A DNA stretch of 64,000 nucleotides. It comes from Populus alba (Eukaryota; Streptophyta; Magnoliopsida; Malpighiales; Salicaceae). Both the position numbers and the translations under genes were made by a program. The stretch is taken from NCBI RefSeq assembly GCF_005239225.2, contig NC_133299.1:8436967-8500966 (forward strand), given 5' to 3'. Of the stretch, positions 11,891 through 22,899 are shown in pieces (position 1 is the stretch's first letter; the number at the start of each line of letters is the position of its first letter). The notes beneath the pieces were generated by a model. It worked only from the letters and a program-made list of their open reading frames with translations, made no database searches and was not told the origin of the DNA.

Positions 11891-13050
11891 ATGTGGCAAC
11901 TACTCTTAACCGCACTAGTCGCAGGATCCACTGCTTTTATAGCCAAACACATTTTTACCAATCATTATTCACAAATTGAAAAATGAGAGGAAGAGGAAAA
12001 CCTCCAAGAATGCACTCCTGCTGCTACTGCTTTATTTGACTCTTCGCTGGTGACAGACGAGTTGTGTTTTTGCTTATGAACTTCAATTTTTTTCGTAGTT
12101 TTTTTCTCGAATTGGAACTTGCCGTTAATTTTGCAATGCATTAGGTGATGCTTTTTTAAATAGAAATTGCAAGGAAGTGGATTAAGCACAAGAGATACTT
12201 GACTTCTAAAGAATAAAAAAGTGATAAGGAATGCGTCTTTTTGCTACGGGAAATTACGTGATTGCAGATGGGGTCGGTTGTCTTGTAAAGACAATGATGG
12301 GGGTATACTAGTTTAAATGTACAGAAAAATGTGTCGAGCCTTTTAATTATTTAACAAAAAGTTCAAATCATTTGTTAAATCATAATGAAGTTCCTCGTTA
12401 AAATATCAAGAATTGATTGATAGGTTGCTGAAAAGAAATTGATCGGGCCATTGTTTTTTTGACAAACCTACTGCGAGGATATAATGTCTATTGTTACGAT
12501 TATAATTTGTGCTAATTTTGTTGTTTTACATTATATGGAAGTAATTTTCCTTTTTACAAGTTTTTGTTTGTTTATGTTCAGCATGGTTGTGGAACAATGA
12601 TGGTGACATGCCAATTTACATCGTTTAATATGCAGACAGCTCTTTGTTTGGTTGGGGACTTGGTGTTGGAATCATGTACATGATGTCTACTGGGAAAGCT
12701 GAGATAATTAGTAAGATAAGCACTTCCATGGAGGTGATGTCAAAAGTTGTTCATGAATTAAGAACTGAACTCTATAAAAGAAAATCGACATGTTGCTACA
12801 AGCTCGAAAGATAATAGTACTGAAAAAAATGCAACTAGTGGTTAATAGAACAAACATGGTGGATAGAGAACCCAGTGGTATGAAAATGTGTGGGTTTCCT
12901 ATTGCTGATGATGTTAAATACCTGAGTAGTGTTCTAACTGAAGAGCCAGAGCCCGCAGTGCTTGAAATGGATCAACTGGAAGCAGGGCTCGAGCCTAAAC
13001 TCTGCAAAAACTTCCCTGGTCCGGCACTGAAGCTTCTGGACATGAAGTAA
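11891..13050 (+). pseudogene. POLAR-like protein pseudogene
   Basis: Exon 1 starts at ATG 11891 (MWQLLLTALVAGSTAFIAKH), a hydrophobic N-terminus. An in-frame TGA at 11984 follows QIEK, yet the same frame continues as EEEENLQECTPAATALFDSS, so the stop looks like a lesion rather than the natural end. A second exon begins after the acceptor at 12634-12635: SSLFGWGLGVGIMYMMSTGK, then EVMSKVVHELRTELYKRK, stop. The C-terminal part lies in another frame (SSVLTEEPEPAVLEMDQLEA). These blocks resemble the plant-specific POLAR/POLAR-like family (stomatal-lineage polarity proteins), recalled from memory. The stops argue for a dead copy; unrecognised splicing could rescue part of it. Confidence 0.62.
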
Positions 13051-13881
13051 CATGGCTAAATTTGGGCAAGGTGAGTCATTCAAGTACCGCTTTGATCCTT
13101 TCTTAAATTTACCCAATGCTTGACTGTGTTCCTCGTTAGCTTCCTGAACCTACCTTCGAGACTTGAGACAGATTTGTGTAAATTTCACTTAGTTTTTTGC
13201 CATTTCCATTTAGTTATTTTTTTTAACTTAGGTATTTCACCTAAACATTTTTTATTATGAAATGCTAGGGCTTGTTTCATTTGCTACAGCTACGATATCC
13301 TTTGTCAGGAACTCGAATATTTGTTAGGTAATTAAAGATGCAGCAGAAGTCCTCCTCCTTTTGTCTATGTTCTATGCTCCATCACGTCTTGGCTTTCAAA
13401 TCATTCTTACTGGGCACTGGGTTGTGTTATCATTAGAAAGTTTCAATTATTAGGTTAAATTTCCATGTTGGAAAAAACATACCCAGTCATGTGCAACAAC
13501 AGTCGGGGTAAACGTACAGTTTGCAAACCAGATTCATGCAAAGACAATAGATCCTCAGTACTTGCCAAAGTTACAGGTATGCTGACGTAGGACTAGGAGA
13601 GAAAAGAATCAGGCAGGATACAAGGGAGGAAGAGAAAGGAGAGCAGCCCGAAGAATTAGTGGGACAAGTGAACTGGAACTCAGTAATCAATATTCGTGCG
13701 TCGACCCTCATTAAATTGAAATTTAATTTAATTTAATGTTAACTTTGCTTTCTGTTTGTTCATTCATTCATTTTTCTTTTATTATGATACCCTTAATCTT
13801 GTGCCTGGAGTCTAGAAATCAACCCCTTTCACTAATGAGTGCTTCTTGATTGACTTTTGCTATACTGCCAGCTTGTTGGTT

Positions 13882-13920
<39 letters not shown>

Positions 13921-15238
13921 GAAAGGAAACCTGAAACTTCAGTTGACTTTTTGTTCGCTTCTTGGGAAAGATCATTGCTCAACAGTTTGTTTCACATTGC
14001 CGAATTACTTGATTGCACTTGAAGCTCTTGTTCTAATATGGGCACTTCGAGGATAAGACTGGAAAAGCATGAGATTTGATAAATTCATGGTTCAATGGTG
14101 GTTGCTTGTGCAGAGACATTATAGATTGGTGGAGCCATGGTGGGTTTGCCTTTGCTGGACCTATGAAGATAGGGAGATGACCCCATTACATGTTTTTGGA
14201 CAGCGCATTCGCGACCTGTGGATTTTCATCTTCCCTACTTGATTAAAAAGCACCTCACTTTTCACTGTGCCCACCATCCTCTTCATTGAAATGATCTTGT
14301 CAAGTTGAAATATGGAGAGCACTGCCACTGACAAGTTGAAAGGCCCCAAGATTTCAAAAAGTCTCAAACCTAGAAAAACATGGATTTTAAGATAAGTTGA
14401 AAAGGAAACAAAATTTACGGTAGATAGGAAGGAGATGGTTTACATCACCGACGATAAGATTACTGACCATGTCTTTGCTTAACAGTGATATTAATCACCA
14501 AGAAAGAACTAGCAATGGAAGTATATGAATTGCTATTATACTGTGCAAAAAACTGCTGTGCTAAACTAGCAAAATTAGGGTTCAAATTCCCGTTTTAACT
14601 TCTTGCCCCCCTCCACAGTTGCAGCCCATGCATATAAAAGCATTTAAAAAGCGAATGTTTCATCTGCTCGAACAACCCGTGATCGAACATCATCGTGGAG
14701 TACAGTCGAAGAAAAGTTTGACAATCTAGTGATGTAGAATCTGCTGAGAGTTGAGTGAGGCCCATACCATAGAAAGTATCACCATGGCGTGTGAAGCAGT
14801 AGGAGAATCACATAGGCATGGCTGGCTTTATTCCCCCGAATAAAATATCAAAAGGGAACAGCCACAGATCAGAGTTTCCTAAGAAATCAGGAGCTTCAAC
14901 AAGTTTTAAGCTTCAGCAAGAATGGTTGTTGAGTGAATTGGTAGGATCGATCAATCAACAATCCAGGTTGAAGGCTTCAACGGTAGTATCATTTGAAACG
15001 ACCCCATTTTCTTGAATGCTACTTGATTAAAGTAAAAGAATCCTGTTTGTTTGAGACTTTGAGTAATAAATAAATGAAGTAATTTAACGTCTCGCTATAA
15101 TTTAATCACCTACCAATCATGGAGTGATTGAATGAGTGGACTACCTTCACACACTCACTCCACCGACCTTCACCTGTTCAATCCTAACAATACAACTTAA
15201 CAGAAACAACTCATCATATTTAGCTCTATAAGATACTC
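13051..15238. other. Intergenic sequence with a CT microsatellite
   Basis: There is a perfect CT run at 13886-13918. Small open frames at 13850-14056 and 14818-15015 have no recognisable domain. A TATAAAAG at about 14633-14640 is not followed by a convincing gene. Confidence 0.45.
13886..13918. repeat. (CT)n microsatellite
   Basis: About 16 uninterrupted CT units. Confidence 0.95.
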
Positions 15239-15239
15239 T

Positions 15240-15424
15240 TTGCTTTTGCATTTTAAATTTTATTTTATTTTTTTTTATTTTAAATTAATATTTTTTTGTT
15301 ATTTTTTTTTGTATTATTTTGATATACTGATGTCAAAACTAATTTTTTTTAAAATTTTTTTTTATGCTTTTCTAAGTAAAAAAGCACTTTAAAAAGCAAC
15401 CGCAACCACACTTCCAAACACATT
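15240..15424. repeat. MITE-like 200-bp AT-rich repeat, copy 5
   Basis: The right end AAAAAGCACTTTAAAAAGCA then ACCGCAACCACACTTCCAAA is the best preserved of the family. The core GATATACTGATGTCAAAACT is shared. The left end is poorly preserved. Confidence 0.65.
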
Positions 15425-17428
15425 GCAAGGACTACGGTACGTCACATGTATAAATTATTTTTTTATAAAATATTTAAATGTTGTAAGTGTGTTTTTTTGT
15501 TTTAATAACAAAAATCTAATGACCTGAGTTATAATATTTATAGTAATTAGCTATGAAAAAGCCTAATCAAAACTCGTTGATATTTTTTTAAAATAAGAAC
15601 AGTGCCATTCTTAAATTTTATAAAATTAAAAAAAAAATATTAATCCAGGTTAATTTAAGTCTACCAGCCTAACTCGTGATTCAGGACTGGTTGTAAGTTG
15701 ATCCTTGGGTTTAGCTTGAAAATTGTGCTATAAATAACTTTTAAAACCTGTTACACGATTCATTAGAACAAAAACATTATACATGGAAAAACAAAGAAAC
15801 CAATCCTCAATAAATAAAATGCCAAAGGACCTAAAACAAAAAAAGAAGTAATTGAAAGAATGATGGTGAAAATAAAAATAAAAAATAAATTAAAGGTCAA
15901 GAACAATTCTTTGATCTAAGGGTTAAATTTAAATAAAAAAAATAACAAAAGGACAAAAATAAGAAGAATGAGCACCAAATTATAGTCTTGAACGAGTTGA
16001 ATAACCTTATTTATTTTAATGAGACGATAAACAAAATTGGCAACAATGGTAAATGGGTTTTTTTTAAATAAAATGACAATGATAATCTCGAAATAAAAAC
16101 CTTAGGAAGCATGTGATTGGGTAAAAAAGAGCCAAAACAATTGACTCCAACAAACCTGAGGTTGCGTGATAAATATGTAAGTTGGGTAATAAGGTGCGAG
16201 CAAACTTAAGTTACCCCTCAAAACCTAAAACCATGGTAATGAGACTGGGATAACTTGATAGATGACCTATTTAAAACCTAACCCAACAATTTGACCCGTG
16301 ACCCAGGTGATTCGAGGCCTTGACCGTGTCGGGTTCCAACAAAAATAGTGGGACGATTGACCTGGTTTGATCTAGGAAAAAAATAGGGTTAACCCAAATC
16401 TATTTAGCCCTTGACAAACTTACTAAAAACCCTTTGACCTGATTTGATCTTTTTTATGTATACCGCCTAAAAGGCACGAAGCTTCTCACCATGTGTCAGC
16501 ATTTTTATTGAATAAAAAATATAATATTTCAAGAGAAAAAAGGAAATTACTCCCTGCGCATATTATATTCACCATCAAATCTATTTAAAAAGACCCAAAT
16601 AACTTTTGGTCAATGATTCATCTCTCTTTGACTGCAAGGAAAAAGATGGTTTTTAATTGTAAAAAGAAAAAAAAGAGGCAAAAATACCTTTAGCTAACCG
16701 TTTTAAACTTTTTGAAATTAAGGGTAATTAAGTAATTTAACTATTTAAAAATTATATAAAAGACATAAATACCCCTATACAATTATTAATGACCAATGGA
16801 CCATATAAAAAGACCAAAATAACCCTAAATCCAAGGCTTCTGATTTTTTTTTTTGTTAAGGGTAAAGGTTTCATTTAACTATAACGATGAAGAGGAAAAT
16901 GTTTGGATACTGTGAATTTTCTTTCTATTTTAGTTGTTTTTTTTATAAAACATCTAACACATATCATAACTACTACAACTTTCCAACTCCAAATGATTTT
17001 TTTTTTTAAAAAGAACAAAACTAGCATAGTTTGGAAAAAAATTTAGCAAACTAGTATTGATCAAAGTTTTTTAGAAAGTAGCACAGTTTGGTAAAATTCA
17101 TAATTATTCAATTCTTTAAAAAATCATAGTTAGGAATAGCAATATACTAAATAAATGGTTAAAATGGGCTAACATTAATTCAAAAAGAAGAGAGGAGAGA
17201 AAAAAAAAGAAAGGGAAAAAAATAAATTCTTGGAAGCACACTAAAGCTTTGATGATAACATATCTAGTACCATAAAAAATATTTTGAAGAGAAGAATTCA
17301 ACGACACTTAGAGAAGTTAACAACGGAGGCTGAAGGGGGCTACAAGCGTCCTTTAAAGACAAGTGAGCCACTCGTCGCCTTCGGGAGGCATGTTTACCCC
17401 CCATATTTAATACTGTAAAACCTTAATC
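15425..17428. other. Repeat-rich intergenic DNA with Salicaceae-like GACCCG phrases
   Basis: No gene. Around 15640-15730 and 16250-16440 the sequence contains recurrent phrases such as AACCCAACAATTTGACCCGTG and GACCTGGTTTGATC, resembling the AACCCG/GACCCG phrases at 54130-54320. They are probably old dispersed repeats. Confidence 0.4.
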
Positions 17429-17457
17429 AATAATAATAATAATAATAATAATAATAA
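17429..17457. repeat. (AAT)n microsatellite
   Basis: About nine uninterrupted AAT units. Confidence 0.92.
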
Positions 17458-18297
17458 ACAATTATATAAAAATACTTATGATTGGAAATTTGATGAAAAT
17501 TATACATATTATGGTATAAAAATAAAGGGGTAAATTTGTAAATGGAGAAATTAAACATGTGTGATGTGAACTTAAGGGTAAAAAAGTAAATTAGAGAGCA
17601 AACATCTTATTTTTTCTACAATTAAGGCTTGCAATTTTGGAAGAGAAAGGCGGCTTAGAAAATTGTTGTTTTCACTTGAAAAATTAATAGAATGAGTGTA
17701 ACTAGTATGTTTTAAATTTTTCATAGCACCATAAACTAGAAGATTTAAAAAGAGACAGGGAGGTTAGTGTAGTTTAAAGGGAGATTTATTATTGGAGAAA
17801 GAGTGATGTTCTTAAGCTCCATCATTTAAAACCACCAAATTGAGTTAATTAGAAGGGGTAAAAAGCTTTATCTTCATTTGAATTTATTATTATACTTTTG
17901 TAATTGAAGAGGAAATGATGTTTAAGTGTTACGGTTATTTTAAAGAAAAAAGGTATGTTAGGGTTAATTGGAAAGTTGGTTTGATTGGATTTTTAGGGTG
18001 AATTGTTCTTGAAATTGTGTTAGATAAGGTAAGAAGGTGTGTTGGAGGTCAACCATGGATTTCGAAGCTATGGATGGTTGACTATGACTAGGAAAATTTG
18101 TGGTATTCCAAACTTTAAGTTTGAATTTGTGTTAATTGCATGTGATGATGAGGATTTATAGGTTTAAATTTGATTATGGTCATTGTAAAATTAGTTTATA
18201 ATGTGTTTGGGATTGTTGATATGTTTGAAAAGGTTGGGTATGTGTAATTTCTATGTAAAGGATTATTTAAATTGAAAGATTATCATTTGTTTCATAA
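17458..18297. other. Intergenic sequence upstream of the minisatellite block
   Basis: No coding sequence is recognised. The composition becomes more G-rich on the plus strand from about 17640 and merges with the arrays beginning at 18298, which suggests one larger repeat unit, possibly an LTR-type region. Confidence 0.4.
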
Positions 18298-18600
18298 AAG
18301 GTTAGACATTGAACTTGGTTGATGAAATGTTAGACATTTGGTTGAAGAAAGGTTAAGACATTCAAATGAGTTATAGAAATGGGTGATGAAAGGTTAGGAC
18401 ATTAAAAAGAGTTATGAAATTGGTTGATGAAAGGTTAGAATGTAAAATAGGTTATGAAAATGGATGATGAAAAGTTAAGACAATAAAATGAGTTATGGAA
18501 ATGGATGATGAAAGGTTAGGATATTAAAATGGATTACAAAAACGGATGATAAAAAGTTTAGGCATTAAATGGGATTACGAAGGAATGGGATTATAAGAAT
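18298..18600. repeat. Minisatellite array A, about 41-bp unit
   Basis: Seven imperfect units start with GATGAAAGGTTAG-like words at about 18321, 18343, 18385, 18427, 18467, 18508 and 18548. The unit consensus is GATGAAAGGTTAGGACATTA then AAATGAGTTATGGAAATGG. Spacing is 40-42 bases except for a shorter first unit. Confidence 0.85.
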
Positions 18601-18606
18601 GACTGA

Positions 18607-18795
18607 TTTGGTAAGCAAGAATGACATAATGAATGCTATTATGAAATGAATATATTGGTAAGCAAAAGTGATATAATGAATCTTAGTATGAAAAAATGAA
18701 TTGGTATGCAAGAGTGACATGATAGATGCTAGTGTGATAGAATGGAATTGGTTAACAAAAGTAGCATATCCATGAATGTTATTATAAAAATGGAT
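18607..18795. repeat. Minisatellite array B, about 46-bp unit
   Basis: Four imperfect units begin TTGGTAAGCAAGARTGACAT at about 18608, 18654, 18699 and 18746, each followed by AATGAATGCTATTATGAAA-like sequence. It directly follows array A. Confidence 0.78.
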
Positions 18796-19059
18796 AAATG
18801 ATGTGAATGAGTAGTTATGATAATGGGTTAGAAATAATTAGGTATTGACCTAGATACCTTTTTGAATATTAGAAGGGACATCTGAAGTGAGACCTACTAT
18901 AACAAGAGCTCACATGGTAGGAGCATCTGGTATGCATCAACTGCCATACCTCATCTTATTAAGGAAATGTTTTGTATATTTATTTTTACATAGATTCAAT
19001 GCAAAATATGGAACATGAATCCAACTAGAAGCACAAAATATAAATAAAGAAAAAAAAAA

Positions 19060-19512
19060 ACTAAGCTGGCCATATGAGTAAAGGATATTTTGAATGATTA
19101 AGCTAGTTACAATAGCAAGGGCTAATATGTAAAAATCAAGCTGGCTATAATGGTGGGGGTTAATATGTAAAAATTTAGTTGGTTGCATTTGCGAGGGTTA
19201 TTTTGAAAAACAAAGCCGACTATATGAGTAGGAGCTATATTGAATGATTAAGCTAGCCATAATGGCAAGGGATAATATGATAAAATTAAATCAGTTGCAC
19301 AAGTGAGGGGCATTTTGAATGATTAAGCTAGCTATAATAGCGAGTGCTAATATGTAAAAATTAAACCATTAGCATGTGTGGGGCTATTTTGAAAATCTAA
19401 GTTGACCATATGAACGAGAGTTATTTTAAAAGATTAAGTTGGCCATAAATGACAGGGGCTAATATGTAAAAATCAAGCTGGCTACAATAATTGGGGTGTT
19501 AATATACAAATA
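19060..19512. repeat. Minisatellite array C, about 37-bp unit, twelve copies
   Basis: Units begin AAGCTGGCCATA or related words at about 19062, 19100, 19138, 19177, 19213, 19250, 19288, 19325, 19363, 19399, 19436 and 19475. They alternate between endings TAATATGTAAAAATC and ATTTTGAATGATT, so there is a higher-order pattern. The open frames over it are a by-product of the repeat. Confidence 0.85.
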
Positions 19513-20268
19513 AATGGAATAAAATGTCAAGAGTTAAGAAATGATTTAAAATACTAGTTATGGTTATTGAAATAGTTAAATGGATACATATTTGATGCAA
19601 TCATAAACTATATATTTAAATGGTGGTGCAATAAGTAATAGAAAGAGGAGAAGCTTCACTTTTGATTAAGAGAATGAATTACATTAGACATGTAGCATAA
19701 TTTGTACATGCTTGTAAAAGGAAAATTAATCTCATGTTTACTCTTTAAGGCTGACAAAGATACTAGTTGAAATTATTATTTACATATTTTAAATATATTC
19801 TATATTTTCATGTGTTTTAAAGGTATATCCCTTCCATCACAATAACTTTGATACCCAACTTTGGATAACTTAGGTTTTCTTATTATGTAGACTTTTGTAT
19901 AAATTAAACTATGTTATATAAATAAATCTATTACATATGGATTTTATGATAAACTAAAAAGAAGGGAAATAATGAATTATCACATGTTGATGGCATTGTA
20001 TGTTTTGAACTAAATGTTATGGTTGCTATCTTTTATATGGAAGAAGGGAAACTATGCTTCCTCTTCCTAGTAACTTGGAAGTTAAAATGATAGGTAGAAC
20101 TCATCCTTTTAATTTGTTTACAATTAAAGGGTTTAGGGATACAAAAGGTTTCTTGGATCTTTTTAAAGAATTTGAATTTGAGGTTAGGATCCTAAAGTCT
20201 TTTCTTGGTGGATTAATGGGGAGATGGGGTTTGTGTAGGTTTTTCTTGTTTAATAAATATTGATTCAA
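19513..20268. other. Intergenic sequence
   Basis: No gene is recognised. An open frame at 20054-20263 (+, 69 residues) has no family resemblance that I can see. Confidence 0.4.
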
Positions 20269-20463
20269 GGTTTATTTTTCTTTTTTGGATTAACGTGGGT
20301 GTCTGGGTTAGCTTACGCGCACCTTTATTAATCCTACGGCCCTGAAGTTAATGACCATGTAAGTCTTCAACGACCCCGAGATTTATGGGACTCGAATTGG
20401 TGACCTCTAAGAAGCAAACTCAGAACCTGACTAGTTGATCTACACTTATCGGGGTTTATTTTT
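20269..20463 (-). mobile_element. tRNA-derived SINE, copy 2, with target duplication
   Basis: On the minus strand a box-A-like TAGATCAACTAGTCAGG is followed by a box-B-like CAATTCGAGTCCC. The body then carries CATGGTCATTAACTTCAGGG and GCTAACCCAGACACCCACG, ending in a short A-rich tail. It is flanked by the 11-base direct repeat GGTTTATTTTT (20269-20279 and 20453-20463), the expected target duplication, so the element proper is 20280-20452. Confidence 0.8.
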
Positions 20464-21458
20464 TTTCTTCTTGATATAATTGGTGGGGGAGATCAAGATA
20501 TGGTTTTGATTAATGGGTTTATCTTGGTTTTTGAGTCTTAGGTTGCAATCAAATTATGAGCTTTAAATCTTGATTAATGAAATTTTAGAGGTGATCTTTA
20601 TAATTTCTCATAAAACAAAAAAATCATTGATTGGAAAAATTATGAGGTTGGACATAAATAATAAGTATTGGTTTTCAAAACGCTCATTATTAGGATTATG
20701 ACCGCAAATAATTTTTCATCACAAGATAGGCTTCCACACTCCTGGATGATTTCTTAGTTTCTAATTTTTTTGTGGATACATGGGGAAAAATCCACTGGAC
20801 ATTTTCTCTTTGTAGGGGTAAGTTGAACAAAGTTGTCATGTATAGGTTTCTTCATGAACACAAGTGAGCTTCAAGTTGAATTTTCTAGAAGTGGAAATAC
20901 TTCATCTATTGGGTTTGTTAATTAGAGTTAGAAAGTTATAAACTTTGAAAACCCTAAAAAAATCAATATTGTACTAGAAGAACTCAGCATTGTCATTCAT
21001 GGTTTATGTAAAAAGATTCAAGACTTTCAAATAGAGATATGTTAATGATCCATCATAGGAATATATCTCTTAACAATCCATTTGGAATTTTGAGCTGACA
21101 AAGGAAGACAAAAATAGAGTTATGTTCAAGGAATTTAGAATTTGTTTGATTAAGTTTCGGTAAAGGATTTGTATTCATGGAATATTTTTATTTCTAAGTA
21201 TTATGAATAACATTATTGTAATTATGAATTATGAGTGATAATTATATTGTTTTGAGGCTCCAAATGTTTTTTAGTAATTAAAATGAATATAATGACAAAC
21301 TTGTAAACACTCAAACATTTACTTATATATTTTTTTTTTTAGCAAATGAAGTTGAGGATATAAATTATTATTCAATATGTAAATCTCATAATATAAATTA
21401 TGATTTTTTTAAAATACAGTAGGAAAGTGAAAACATGACTAGGAGATTTTTTGTGTGC

Positions 21459-21516
<58 letters not shown>

Positions 21517-21542
21517 CTATGCTTTAAAAGGTGTGGGAAAAA
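20464..21542. other. Intergenic sequence with a long AT microsatellite
   Basis: No gene is recognised. There is an uninterrupted AT run at 21461-21512. Confidence 0.5.
21461..21512. repeat. (AT)n microsatellite
   Basis: About 26 uninterrupted AT units. Confidence 0.95.
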
Positions 21543-21985
21543 CACTGTACATTTACTATGGATGTAGACTCATTGCATTGTGGACGATATTGTAGTGCTG
21601 TAAGAGCGTTATCTTTGCTATTTTTTAGTCAAGAAATGCTGCTAGGAGGTGTTGTCTTTTCTATTTTCTGTACCAAAAGTTTGTGGATTTGACTTGGTAG
21701 CCAGACCTGAGTTGCTTCCAACAGGTGCTGGGTCTAACTTGACAAGTATAGGAAATGCATTGTACATTTATTGTGGACATCGACTCTTTACACTGTAGTG
21801 TGGACAACACTATAAACATAGAATGTTTGCACCGTAGATGACACTGCAATGTTATAAGAGCGTTGTCTTTGCTGTTTTTTAGTAAAAAAGTGTTCATACG
21901 AGACATTGTCTTTTCTGTACCAAAAGCTAGTAAATCTAGCTTGATAGGTTCAAATCGCTTTTAACAAGTAGTAGATTTGGTTTGG
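21543..21985. repeat. Imperfect tandem duplication, period about 255 bases
   Basis: TGTACATTTACTATGGATG with GTAAGAGCGTTATCTTTGCT, ATTTTTTAGT and TGTACCAAAAGTTTG in the first half recurs as TGTACATTTATTGTGGACA with ATAAGAGCGTTGTCTTTGCT, GTTTTTTAGT and TGTACCAAAAGCTAG. Matching words are 212 bases apart at the start and 255 later, so an insertion or deletion separates the copies. Confidence 0.75.
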
Positions 21986-22375
21986 CAGCTAAATCCAACG
22001 ATATTGGATCTGGCTCGCAACCCAATCTAATAACATTGGGCCTGGCTCGCAGCCAGACCCAGATATATTCAATTTTATTTTTTCGCTTCTTTACATTTTT
22101 TTATTTTCTCTTATGTAATTTTTTTTTATACGGTAAAGAGAAAATAAAATGATGAAACTTTTTTTTTTTTTTATTGTATAAAAGTTGGGTGATGATAAAT
22201 TTTTTTATTTAAGGTTGGATTGATTGAATTTATTTTTTTTTTTTCCAGTAGAGTTGGGTTCTAGTTAGCAATAAGATTTAATAGTGTTGAGCCCCATCTC
22301 TAACAAGATTTAATACTCAATAACGTTGGCCTTGCTATTGATAGGATTCAATTGAGTTGGGTTACCACCAAACCC
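21986..22375. repeat. Degenerate GACCCA/GGGTTGG repeat region
   Basis: Phrases such as AATCCAACGATATTGGATCT, CTGGCTCGCAACCCAATC, AACATTGGGCCTGGCTCGCA and GCCAGACCCAG repeat imperfectly, and GTTGGGTTCTAGTTAGCAAT with related words follows to 22370. They are related in style to the minisatellites at 9963 and 10835. Confidence 0.45.
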
Positions 22376-22653
22376 AAAACAAATTAATACATTTTATATA
22401 TTTTTAATATATTTTTTTATGTATGTTTTTAAAATTTATTATTGACCGGTACGAATCACCAACGATTATACACAAGTGTGTATACACACACACACACTCT
22501 CCTCATATGCACATGCCATGGTGTTAATAATAAGTAATTTTATCAATTAGCAATAAATAACTGGCTGACCTCGAAGGACAAAAACGAACAGAAGGCCTAC
22601 ACCCTCGAAATAGAAAAATCTTACAGTCAGATTCACCCATCCGTGCAGAGATT

Positions 22654-22674
22654 AAAAAAAAAAAAAAAAAAAAA
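22654..22674. repeat. Poly(A) run
   Basis: About 21 A residues in the upstream region of the gene at 22900. Confidence 0.9.
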
Positions 22675-22899
22675 CAGCACAAAATCAAAGGGAAGCAGGA
22701 AGCTCCAACAAGGTGACCACTGTCTTCTCTTCTCCTCTCCTCCTCGTTTCCAAGCTTCAACAACCAGCCCAAAGCAATAACTCTCTCCATACGTATCTTC
22801 TTCTTCCCTACCTCAAAAAGCCATAGCAAACCAGGCGAACCCCTAGAACTCAAACTAGACAAAATTAAACACACGCACACACAAAATATAGTTAAAACC

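Noticed and set aside
14818..15015. A 65-residue plus-strand frame
   Set aside because: No family resemblance, no start context and no neighbouring exon that extends it.
18937..19188. An 83-residue minus-strand open frame
   Set aside because: It overlaps the minisatellite array C and the approach to it; the frame is a by-product of the repeats.
18298..19512. A CRISPR array suggested by regular repeats
   Set aside because: The units adjoin without unique spacers and diverge gradually; this is a plant minisatellite.
20280..20452. A tRNA gene suggested by box A/B-like words
   Set aside because: No cloverleaf can be drawn; the box spacing, A-tail and target duplication identify a SINE.
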